Assembly (NCBI GenBank): GCA_023846275.1
Contig: CM043875.1
Location: 24,966,851 to 25,030,850 of the forward strand
Length of the DNA: 64,000 bases
Source: Vanilla planifolia
Taxonomy: Eukaryota > Streptophyta > Magnoliopsida > Asparagales > Orchidaceae
Direction of reading: 5' to 3'
A program made the position numbers and the translations under genes. Shown in pieces: positions 49,691 through 61,309 of this stretch (positions within the stretch are counted from its first letter, which is position 1; each line of letters begins with the position of its first letter). The notes under the pieces were generated by a model that was not told the origin of the DNA, searched no databases, and was given only the letters and a program-made list of their open reading frames with translations.

Positions 49691-52600
49691 CAACTTGGTG
49701 CATCTGAATCCCCTCTCTTAAGGCAAAGGAAAGTATTATGGCCCCTTACAAAAAGAAGCATTCACTTGAGTTCCTAAATATTGTCTCTTGAGGAGTATCA
49801 TATAGATCTATCTATAAGAAGTAGAATTTTAAGATCTCAATATCTATTTTATTTTATAATTATAACAAAGGAAGATGAGGAATAGTTGCAAAAGGGAATG
49901 TCAAAATGTGAGATTTGTAAGCCAAAACAAAGTAAAATTTTAAGAAAAATGAGTTTTTTCTTTCCGAAAGTTACTCTTTTGCTTCATCTTTCTTCCCTTC
50001 ATTTATATATGAAGATTGGACTATTGGTTATACTTTTTAAATGCTAAATATAATATTTTACTTGTAATAATACTAATGTTTTTTATTTCTAATGTTTCAT
50101 GAGTTAGACTGACATTTTTAGCCACACATGCACCCATTTTTATCACATGGACCTACTTGGGCCTTGCTATAAGAATTGTGTGTGCTCCACAATCACATAG
50201 AGATGTTTTGTGCCCAACACTTGGTTGTTGTTTTCAACTTACATGTGCACGTGGTGATCCTTTGGGAAACGTGTGAATTGACTATGCTTTTTGCATGCAC
50301 ATGTATGCAGTTGCCTCATTGGACCCATGAATGCACATGTTTCATGCCTTGTGTGCTGTCACATGTCCTATGATCTTGTTTGCTAATTTCTTGCTAAAAA
50401 TGTTTTTTGTTCCTCTAAGATTTCTCAAATCTAAATTATTTAAAAACTAGATTAATCTAAGTTAGATCCTTCATCATAAATAATCAAGCTTTATATTCAT
50501 TTGCTCAAAAAAGACAAACAAAATGTTTACATGTCAACTAGAATTTATCTAACAAAAGAGTTCATGATCATGACCATGATGATGAGGGAAACACACAAAG
50601 GTTAGTTGACCATAGATAAGAAAATATGCCAAAACTTTTCATCATACCTAGTTAAATGAATGGATTGATCCCATTAGCAAATGATATAACTAGCTTCGAG
50701 CTACATCTTCAAGTTATTATGCAAGTAGTCCATACTACATATCCTCTAGTTAAGCAATCAGATCAATGATGCACTCAAATATGATTAGGCAATCATTTTC
50801 ATTAATGTTACCATTAAATATTTTAAGAGTAATAATGTTATTGTTATTGAGAAGGTGGTTTGCTAACAAGTAAACTAACAAAGGAGATGGCCACTAATTG
50901 TAACAAAGATAGCATCAAGCCTCCTCCTATTGTGATCCTCTTTAAGTTGACGTGAAAGAGGATGAAGATGGAGTTAACAAGTGTGGATGGCTACACTAAT
51001 AAACAAAGCTGGGCCTTGAAAGTTTGTCAAAGATTGTAGAAGAAGACTTACATATTATCCCAAAAATAGGATGATTATTTAAATAATTAGTTGTGAGATT
51101 TAGAAATTATCAAGTGCCTAAATGAAATAAAAAATTATAATTTTAGGGTATATTAAACTTTAAAAGAAGGTGAAAAAATTACAAATATCATTATAAGTAA
51201 ATAAATAAGCCAATTGATGATTTCATGATTTTTATGATTTTTATGTATTATTAAAAGTTCTCAAAAACTTTCAAGGAAAGAAAAAAAATTATAGCTCTTA
51301 GAAGGACCATGACAAACTTTAACAAATGAGATAATAATTTAATAGAAACTATTGGTACTAAAATGATGAAAGTAGAGGTGTCTAAACCTCAAAATTGAAC
51401 ACCACATATTTTTATAAATTAAATAATAAAGTTTTCCATATAACAAGAATATTTTAACAATTAAAAGAAATATGAAATGAGGCTAGAAAAATATGAAATT
51501 AAATTATGAGGTGATTTTTATAGAGAACATCAATATAAAATTATCTTACCACAAAAAGAAAGTGTTAAGATGGTCGAACATTAAAAAAAAGAAATAATAA
51601 AATAATTAATAAAAGAATTTTAGATTTACAAAATGATTAAAACTATGAAATGATGCCATAAAAATATAAAACGTGGCTAATGTGTAGAATTTGTTAAGAG
51701 GAACACAAAAAAAAAATTGCCAATAAAATTTTGAAGATCATGTTAATATATAATTTAGAAAATATTAAAAATTTTGAAGTTTAAATTAAATAGATTTTAA
51801 TTTTCTAAATAACTAAACTAAATGAATAACAAAGGAAATCAATCTAAGACATAATTGATGAGAAATTACCAGATTTCGAGTGAAAGGAAGGAAAGGTGTT
51901 AATTGGAATTCCTTGATGAGTTGCAACTATTTGTAAGGAGATGGAGAGCTAGGAAGATGAAAGGACAAGGAGAGGGTATAAAAGGGATACAAAAATCAAC
52001 CATAAGATATTTTCCAAGATTTAGGATATTTTAACAAAGATAAGAGCCATAGAGAGAGGGAGTGAAGTTGTGATTAAAGTATTGGAAAGAATCAAAGTAG
52101 CAAAGTAAGGGAATCGAGAAGGAATCTTGAAAATTAAAGACAAGGTAGTGCGATAGAGAATGTGTAGAAGGAACTCCTATAATTAGGTCACAATCAAGCT
52201 ATAATACCAAAATTTAACAAAGAGCTGCAATAGTGAATCCTATAAAGGGGATATGAGGTGAAAAATGGTAATGACAAAGATGATAATGATAGTGGAGACA
52301 AATCAGAATTGTAAAATATTTTTAGCTAACAATCTCAACAAGCGTAATAAAAAGAAATCATAGTTTCAATCAATGGTAGGAAGAACCAATCTTTTTTCTT
52401 TTTTCATTCAATAACAAAGCTTCAAATATATTACAAGAATAATCTTAGATTCACCCTTTCTAATAAAATAACAAAAACATGTGAAAATATGTAAAAATAA
52501 TTAAAAACTTCAAAGAGTCTTTTAAATAACCTATTACAAAATAAATAAGAAAAAGTTCTACATATTCTATTAAATCAGCTCATTATAATCCATTTTTTAT

Positions 52601-55199
52601 AACTTGTTATTCATTTGTCCACCCTCACTAAGAGAAACTCTATCTTACATATTTACACTTTAAATGATTCTTCATCAAATTCAACATCAATTTGTATATA
52701 TCATTATCAAAAATCAAAACATCAAGTAAGGGATGGTCCTTTCAATACATCTAAAAAATTAGATGAATAATATTAGATAAAATATAATAATTTAAATACT
52801 TAGATAAATAAATATTAAATAATTATTAATAAAATTTCTCATTAATAAAGTTTACTTGTAATTATTTTTCATGCACCAGTTTTCATAAAATAAAAAAACT
52901 CAACATTAAATGCATTTTTATAAAGAATATATGATGAAAAACCTAAAATATAATAGTAGTACTCATGTTTCCATATAATTCAAAAGTTCTCATATCAAAA
53001 TTTTTGCATTGTGAAAAGATATAACTCTCTAGATAGAATATTATAATTAATCACTCTCATCAATTTTTTTAGAGACCTAATTTGTTTTATTTATCTATCA
53101 TATTTAAAATTATTATACCCAATCTATTACTTAATTAAATTAATCATGTAGTAAAAATTATTTTAAGATGCATATAAAGAAGAAGAAATAATACTTATAG
53201 ATGTGTTTAAAATATTTTAAAGTTTTTTAAGGCTTAAGTTATGAGTTAATTCTACTAAAAAAATAAATTATACTTATTCATATGCTAATTCCTCTTATTT
53301 TTGTTCCTCAAAGTGTAAGATATATTTGTTTTGATAGCTTTTATGTCAATCTACTCACATTTATAATCGATTTTTGTTTTCTTTTGAAGATTATTTTTAT
53401 TGATATTCTCAAGTATTTGAGTTCTAAATTAAGAAAGCAAGTCAAGTTTAAAAAGTTCTTTAGATGCTTCTATAGATTATCCTAATGATTTATATTTGAA
53501 ATTTATAGATACCAAAGTTTGAAATCTCTCCACTAATTGACCTATATCACAAACATTCATAAGTGTTCAAAGTTAATGCAACATAAACCCCCTTTTTATC
53601 TATTACATATATTATAATAAATCTTTTGGTTAATTTATAATCTCTGACAAGGGATTAGTCTTAGTTATCAAATCTTTAAACATATTCAAATATTTTATCA
53701 TAGCAAAATTATCTTACTTTAATGTATAAAATTAATTGTTCATATAATCTCTTATCATGATATCTAAGAATTAAAGATGTGTGTGATAAACTTCTATAAA
53801 ACAATTTTATGAACTTGGTCATTTTAGCTTCTAATCTATTTAATTTTATTTTTAGTAACATTAAATACACTAATTTCATTCTTAATAGGCTCATAAAGTT
53901 TTCTTTGGTTATGTCTAGGAGACCTGATAAATAAATGATGTAAATAAAATATTAATTTATTTATATATTGTTTAACTAAAATAATAATACAAATAGAGTA
54001 AAAAAATATTAAATTAATTAAATAATCATTAAATAAAGAAAATCAAATTTGTAATTTTTTTACTAAGCAATAGATTAAGAATAATAATAAAAGGTATATC
54101 ACAATTAGAAATAGCACTCTTTAAAATTTTAACATAAGTATAAAAACTAATAATATTTTAGGTGAGCTAGACAAATTGATGTAGAACACTCCTGTAGTTA
54201 TTACTCATGAGTTTTAAGATAAATTCACTAAAGATTATGACCATGTTTTTAAATATAATAAAATCTAATAAGTGTTACAATAAGAGCTTATGAATTTACA
54301 ACCTTATATGCTAATCTTCAAGTTGAGAAACTTCTATTTAGTGAAAGAAAAATACACTTAAAGAATTTAATGTCACCTATTTACTGGCCCATTGATTATC
54401 AAATTTTTCATATTTTCACCCGTTATTTGAAAATGATCTTTTAGATGAATCTTAGAAATGATGTGATGAAGGTGACATTGATCTATACAAATGTTGGCCC
54501 AAATTCCTCTAAAAAATACCTTGAAAAGTAGCTTCCAAATTAATTATAAAATAATAAGACTGATCTTGTTTTGACAATTACAATTTGATTCAATCAGGCT
54601 TGTTTAGGTCAAATACATCACCTCTGGTAAAGATATGTGTATGCGATGTGCACGATTGATTTGGCATTGACATCGGATCGATTCAACCAGTTTGATGACA
54701 CTTTCATGGATTAGAACATAAATTGCATAGGAGGTTCAGCTTTGATTGCTCAGGCATGCACAATCACAATGCATACTAGTTTAATGAGTGCTAAGCTAGT
54801 TCTTCTCAAGCGCTAGATCAAAGCTAAGGTTCTTATTTTTTTAGTTTAGAAGTATACATGGGAGAAGTGATGATGACTAAGATTTGTGGTGGATCCTTAA
54901 GCTCTATTAACGTTTTGTGTGGTTCACATGCATCATGTTACACCTTATTAGACATCTTATTCTATTATTAGTTTCTAACCACTTTAAGATTAAAATAATT
55001 AGAGTTGAAATATAATTAAAAGACACTAACAACCAAATTAAATAAATAATGATGATAAAGATTACTCTAATTTTTATTCAAATCATCTAATTTTTCAAGT
55101 CGTACATAAAAAACTACTATGATTCAGAAAACAAATGAATAGAATTTCTTTTAAAACTATTTATGTTTCTTTTATACGAGTATACCAGGCACAACAAGA
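49691..55199. other. 5.5 kb of AT-rich DNA; no gene recognised
   Basis: Read on both strands without finding pol motifs, RNA genes or clear repeat pairs. Slightly GC-richer islets occur at 50100-50370 and 54580-54960 and a purine-rich islet at 51880-52300. None has a frame I can place. Probably old transposon debris. Confidence 0.4.
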
Positions 55200-58173
55200 T
55201 CAAGTTGGTAAGGAAAAAATCTTGTTTTTTATTTGGATAGATCTTTGTTAATAATAATAATAATCATAAGAGATAAATAGCATCTACAATAATAATAAAT
55301 CTATAATCATAATCTTAACATAATTAAATCCATAAAGCATCCACATAACCATATATTTCATCTCCAAAAATATTACAATTACCAATGTCTTTTGATATAA
55401 CAAAATACATAATTATATCATCAATTCATGAAGTGTTAGATGAAACTTATAAATTTAGCTATACTTATCAAAGATAAAGATATAAATACTTAAATTAATA
55501 CATCATCTCAAATATAACAATCGATGTCATTTAAAATATATAAATAAAAATATCATAATCGTCTTAAAAATAGGCTATAAAACATAAGTGCAGGTAAAAT
55601 TTCTCATCTCTTTATACTTTAGGATTTTGACCTATAATATAAGTATATAATGAGCTTGAAAGCCTAATAAAAAAATTACATGTAAATAATAAGTTAAGAT
55701 AAAATATGATAAAAAAGATAATTATAAAAAGACTATAAATAATATTAAATAAGTACTTATGATAATCATATAGAAAGGTATATAAAATGAAATATCAAAA
55801 ATATAATATCAAGATATAAAAAGCTGTATAAGCATATTATAGCATGTGATCAAACTATAAAATTATATAAAATAATCAATACATAAAAAGATGTATAATT
55901 ATAACTTATAATATTTTCATGCTACACATCTCTGTATCCACTCCAATTCATTTTATCCATCTAAAATCTAATTTCTCTATATATTTCTAAACTACTTTGA
56001 TTTTAGTATTTTCTCAACTTTTTTCATCTCAATATTACTTTACATTTATTTCATAGTACTCATAATTATCATCAAGGCTCAAGTATTTATTAAATGATCA
56101 TTATTCTATTGTCATAAGACCTCATCTCATATATATCATATCTACATCAAGCATAAAGTATATAGATCTTATATCATATCATTTAATATCACATCACAAC
56201 TCATTGACTTAACTTATAGGCATATCACATCATGTTTGTCTCATAGTAAATCTCATCTCCATCTATTAGATCACAAAGCAAGTAACTCATCATAAATCAT
56301 ATCCTCATTATAATAGATCTTATCTTTAGCTACTAGATTATACAGTAAGCGACTTATCATATATCATATTAATATCATAACAAATCTTATCTCTAATTGT
56401 TAGATCACATAATAAGTAATTCATCATATATCATATCTAAATCAAAGTAGATCTCATCTTTAATTACTAGATCATATAATAAGTAGCTCATCATATATCA
56501 TATCTATATTATAATAGATCTCATCTCTAACTACTAGATCACACAGTAAGTAGCTCATCATATGTTATATCTACATCGTAATGGATCTCAACTCTAGCTA
56601 CTATATCACATAATAAAAAGTCCATCATATATTATATCCACATTATAACAGATCTCATCTCTAGCTTCTAGAACATACAACAAGCAGCTCATTGCATATC
56701 ATGCAGGGTTTGATGTTAGTTGTATCATATCAAAATATATCATCTTATCTTCACTCATAATGATAATATAGTATGACAACTAGAGTTAATATCATTAAAT
56801 AAATATCATCATTTCATCTTTACTTATTCTAACAATAACATATTTATAATACATTAATACTATCATTTGTATAATCATCACAACAAAACTCATATATAGC
56901 ATGAATTATATTAAGTACTTATATGGTCTTAAGTCTCAAGTATTTATTATTTACTTTATTCTTTTTAGTTTTTATTCTTATCTATATTTTCTATCTTTTT
57001 TTAATTCATTTTTCATAATTCACATCACTAGTATCACTAAATCAATCAATTATTTTACATCTTTATTTTTATTTTTTATCACAAAATATGTAATAATGAT
57101 GTAAAATATCATATAAAAGAAAAAAATAATATCAAAATAATGAATAATGAATAATCATAATAAAAGATCATACTAACATTATAATCATTTAAAATTTACC
57201 TACCTACTCTCTTTGGGAAAATTATTTCATTAACTTTTCTTTCCTTTAGCTTTCTACTTAAGCTTTATTTATGATTTGATCAAGCAATTCTATAGATCAC
57301 CTCATAATATTTTACAAAAAAAACCTTCATGCTTTCTCATTTTATAGTGAAATTTTTCTAATATTTCTTAACAACCATTAAGCGTCACCTAATGCATTCT
57401 CATGTGCTTAAAAAATAATGAAATATATAATAGCTTACTGATTCTCCATTTTTTGTATATGAAATTATAAGCACAAGACTCAACCATAATTAATAGTGCT
57501 AAGATTTACAAAAAGCAATACTTTTCTTTCTTGATTTGGATGTGAAACCCTAAAATTTAATTCTTTTCAACTCTTAAAACAATAGGATGAAATTTTTTAG
57601 AAATCAAACTCGATCATTGCCTTGCCCCTTTTTCTTGCGACATGCTTGTGATGGGGGTTCTTTCTGTTAAATTTTAGAGGAACGACAACAATAGTAGCTC
57701 ATGAGTCCCCAATCTCGACCATAAAATCTTCATAATACTGAACGACAATGAGGCAATGTGGATCGAAAGCCACAGAGGTTGATTGCACATATAATGGTGA
57801 ATGGTGAGGAGACGAAGTTTTGGATGGGGAGAAGATTAAGGTTTTGTTCTTCTCTTTTCTACGTATTATATTAATTTTTTGTTTAATTATTTAATTCACA
57901 AATTTATGTTATCATTAATTTTATTTCTTTTATAAATTTGTATTAAATTCAATCAAATTATGATTGACAAACGTCAATAGATTCATCTTGATAAGATTAA
58001 TTCAATGGTATATCACTTTTTAAATTTAACATACTTAATAAATATATGTTTTACTAGAAAATACTTAAAATTATTATTTTAATCAATTTTATAAAAAAGT
58101 CAAAATTTCAATTCCCTCCATCAAATCACTTAAAACTATTTAAAATCAAAATTAAAAAAATTGTGTCATTACA
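55200..58173 (-). repeat. Gypsy-type LTR, minus orientation, same family as 4056-7416
   Basis: On the minus strand it starts TGTAATGACACAATTTTTTT at 58173, close in form to TGTAGCGACTTCAATTTTTTT at 4056. The body matches in the subrepeat zone (atctcatctct... phrases) and in the flanks of that zone. No polypurine tract lies outside 58173, so it is a solo LTR or the 5' LTR of a lost element. The left end is approximate. A cacaacaag string lies near both ends (about 55189 and 58171), but it overlaps the LTR edge on the right and is not accepted as a target-site duplication. Confidence 0.6.
56251..56719 (-). repeat. Seven 67-bp tandem units in the LTR
   Basis: The anchor tct(c/t)atct(c/t)(t/c)a recurs at 56251, 56318, 56385, 56452, 56519, 56586 and 56653: exactly 67 bases each time, without a single indel, although the bases differ between units. 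Each unit contains ctagatcacata and catcatatatcatatc. The relatives at 5571 and 8959 use a 42-base unit of similar wording. Confidence 0.9.
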
Positions 58174-60229
58174 CAACAAGTGCGACCCTACGCATAGAAG
58201 CGACCACTTTAATGCTACGCAACATAGTGCGTATGCAGATGTAGTTGAGGGCCCGCACCTACTATGGCAATGACTAGTTTCCAATAATATAAAACTTAAG
58301 GTAAAAAGATTTGATTTTTTTCTAAACTTCTCAAGAAGTAATTTGGGGTTATTGAGGTAATGGCCAAAGGCTTATAATCAGGAGAATCAGAGGAAACAAC
58401 TTAGCCAGTGGAGTGGTAGATCATTGCATTGGTTGGAACACTGTGAAGGAGATTCTGATACCAAATGATGAAAGATCTAAACATCTAAATTGTGATTCAA
58501 ATTCTCCATTGTATTGTAAAAAGTACTATAGTGCCTTACAGTACTTAAAGTGAAGGAAAAAGGAATTTTAGAAAGGCATTTTATAGAATTTGAGATCGAT
58601 TCCAAGGGCAAACAAAATGAAATTAAGATAGATAGACTTTATAACATGCATGCATATAATTGATGAATTATGCCTTGGAGCCTAATAACTAGATAAGAAT
58701 TTTTATTTATTTGATAAATTCAAGAAATAAATGATAACATGATGTATGGCTTGATGTGCAATGTAAATTGTTGCTTTTCTTCTAATATATGAATATTTTG
58801 TAAAGATCTACTTAAGGACATGTGATTGGTTGATGCAAAACATGTTTTACATGCTTATTGGTCGCCATATGAGAAACCCAAATGCTTACTTTATGGTTTT
58901 TACATTCATCGTGCTATGAACATGACTTATTGTATTATACAAGCATGTTATAGTAGGCCAAATAATATGATTTGGGAACAAAGGAATCTTAGAGTTACTA
59001 CAATTAAATGATTTTTTATTATAAAATTTATGGAAAAGAGGTATGTAATATTAGATCTCTTAAAAAGGAAATTTAAATCCTATTGAAATTAATTAAAGGG
59101 CCTTACTCGTGGTAGATAAGACCCTCAAGATGTATCCTACCTTATAAAAATTTAAGCCATAAGAGAAACTAATTAAGCATGTTATTCAAGTTGGAAGGGA
59201 GCCATAAGAGTGTTTATTATAAAATTATTAATTTATCACAAGATGTTACTCAAGAGGGATAGGCCACTGAGAGTGCATTTTATGGTATAAATATAAATTC
59301 TAAGAAATGAAAAAATTTGTAAAGTAAAGGTTAAGGGACCTTTGATGATTAAAAAAAGACAAATGATTAATAAAAAAAAGTTAAACGAGCAAAGAGATAT
59401 TAATGCATTACATTACTACATCTAATAAAAGCATTTTATTGCTATCACTATTTACATGACTATTTTTAATATTTTATACATGTGATGATGTTTTACTTAA
59501 TCCAACTTGCAATATAACCCCAAAGATGTATTGATTTGCATGTATGTTATATAGTTTTTACTTGTCGAGCTAGTGTCGGGTACCTCGACTATTTCATTAG
59601 CTTAACAATTACAGGTAAACATGATGCCCATCATAGGATTTCAAAAAAAAAGTATTAAGAGAACATAGATACTAGCTCACTAGTTATTTTTTTTATTTAG
59701 CTTAGTGATCATGTGTTATTGTTATTTTTAATATTGAAATAATGATGCTATGACAATAGGGGCACGAGTCCTACATTATTACTTCTATTTTCTATTGCCA
59801 TAGTATTTATATTAATATTATCTTTAAAAAAAAGTTGATACTACTTATGTGATTTTATATGAACTTCACTATTTGATCATATGATTAAAAAAATGATTTA
59901 AAAAAATTGGTGACACTACAGGAATCACAACTTTAGGGGGAACAACTTTTCTGCACTCAAACAAATGTCATAATCGTTAGCTGGTCTCAAGGTTACGCTA
60001 GATGAGAACTATTTGTAACTACACAAATTAGAAGATAATTGACACAACTGGAAACATTAAGACTTTAATGACAATAGGATGTATTGGCACTGTTGCTAAA
60101 TATGCTTTAATAGGCTATCCAAAATCTATGGTAGTTAGTACACAACCACGAATGATGGGGACATAATAGATAGACTTGGAGAATCTTGATAGAGGTAGTT
60201 GACACATCTTGTTAGACATCAAATCAGAG
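58174..60229. other. AT-rich stretch; no gene recognised
   Basis: A short GC-richer segment lies at 58190-58270 (gcgaccctacgcatag...). The frame at 58826-59011 (MVDAKHVLHAYW...) has no recognised domain. A few phrases recall copia noncoding sequence, but nothing can be delimited. Confidence 0.4.
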
Positions 60230-60390
60230 AGATTATTGAACTTCTGATGAAGTCTCCTTGCTAAGTAAAGCTTTTAGGAGATTGCAAGTCATATTATGTG
60301 ACCATAATTGATCATTCTTATAGAGAGTTATCTTTAGGTTTGGAAAACAAAACCTCAATAAGAATATCAAAAAATGTTGACATTGAAGAT
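60230..60390 (+). pseudogene. Copia integrase N-terminal scrap
   Basis: One frame reads LLMKSPC, a stop, then VKLLGDCKSYYVTIIDHSYREL. This parallels the start of the copia integrase core (LGG..YYVTFIDD.SR), where the first catalytic Asp lies. Flanking frames are destroyed, and I could not follow the element further in either direction with confidence. Confidence 0.45.
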
Positions 60391-61309
60391 AAATATCATC
60401 ATACATATACACACTAGTTGGACATGTATATAAGAATATCTCAAATCAAAGATGGCAAGTGCATAAGAGGGAGATAGAAAGAAAAGATTTATACATAATA
60501 CAACAATAATTGGTAATACTTAAACTCTCTAAGTGATAAAAGTCAATAATCACAAACGAAATAAATGATATTCTACCATCTCTTTTGTCATAGAATGGGG
60601 CCTTGTTATTATAATAACATGTTAAGCTTAGTCCCAAAATAAGAAAATTAGTTCTAACAAACTTTGAAAATTAAACTTGTAACTAAAACAATAGGATAGC
60701 CTAATAGAAGGACATTGTACATTGAGTTTAGAAACTAAAAGACTAGAAAACAAATTGACTTTTTTATCATCAATGAACTTTTATAAAAATAGAGAATGAT
60801 GGGATTGGGTTTAATAGATAAAGAAGGATAAGTTAAGAGATGTCAAATTAATAGAAAACTCATTGATATTAAATGAATATTTGATATATTATTAAATGAA
60901 GTGAAAGCTGAGATTAATTTCAAAGACTCTGCTGGTAACATAATACCATGCATTAGTCAAATGGAATGAAAACTTTCAGGTTCATGTTTATGACCTGACG
61001 TGTATTGCATGCTACAGAATAAGGTCACCAAGAAAATTATTTATTGACTGGACATGCAGATCTTGTTTACGTGTATATTTGGGTTACATTTTTCGACAAA
61101 GTTCTCTAAAAAAATATGACGGACAAAGAAGCACATTCTAAATGTGCATAAGATCTGCAATTCGTTGATGTTAGAGTTTCTAGAACCCAGTTCATTTGAA
61201 ATTGAATTATTCAAAATAATACACACCCTGTCAATAACTGTACGTTTTAAATGACTTGCTTCTTTTATAATTTAGACGTCGAATTGTTCAAAGAAGACGT
61301 ACTTTTCCT
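60391..61309. other. Stretch between copia scrap and LINE tail; no gene seen
   Basis: Short frames only. Positions 61230-61309 flank the LINE poly(A) end and would hold one target-site duplication copy. The partner lies beyond the right edge, so it cannot be checked. Confidence 0.4.

Noticed and set aside
55189..58179. cacaacaag string near both ends of the minus-strand LTR as a target-site duplication
   Set aside because: The right copy overlaps the LTR terminus and the left copy is not followed by a TG/CA border, so chance is more likely.
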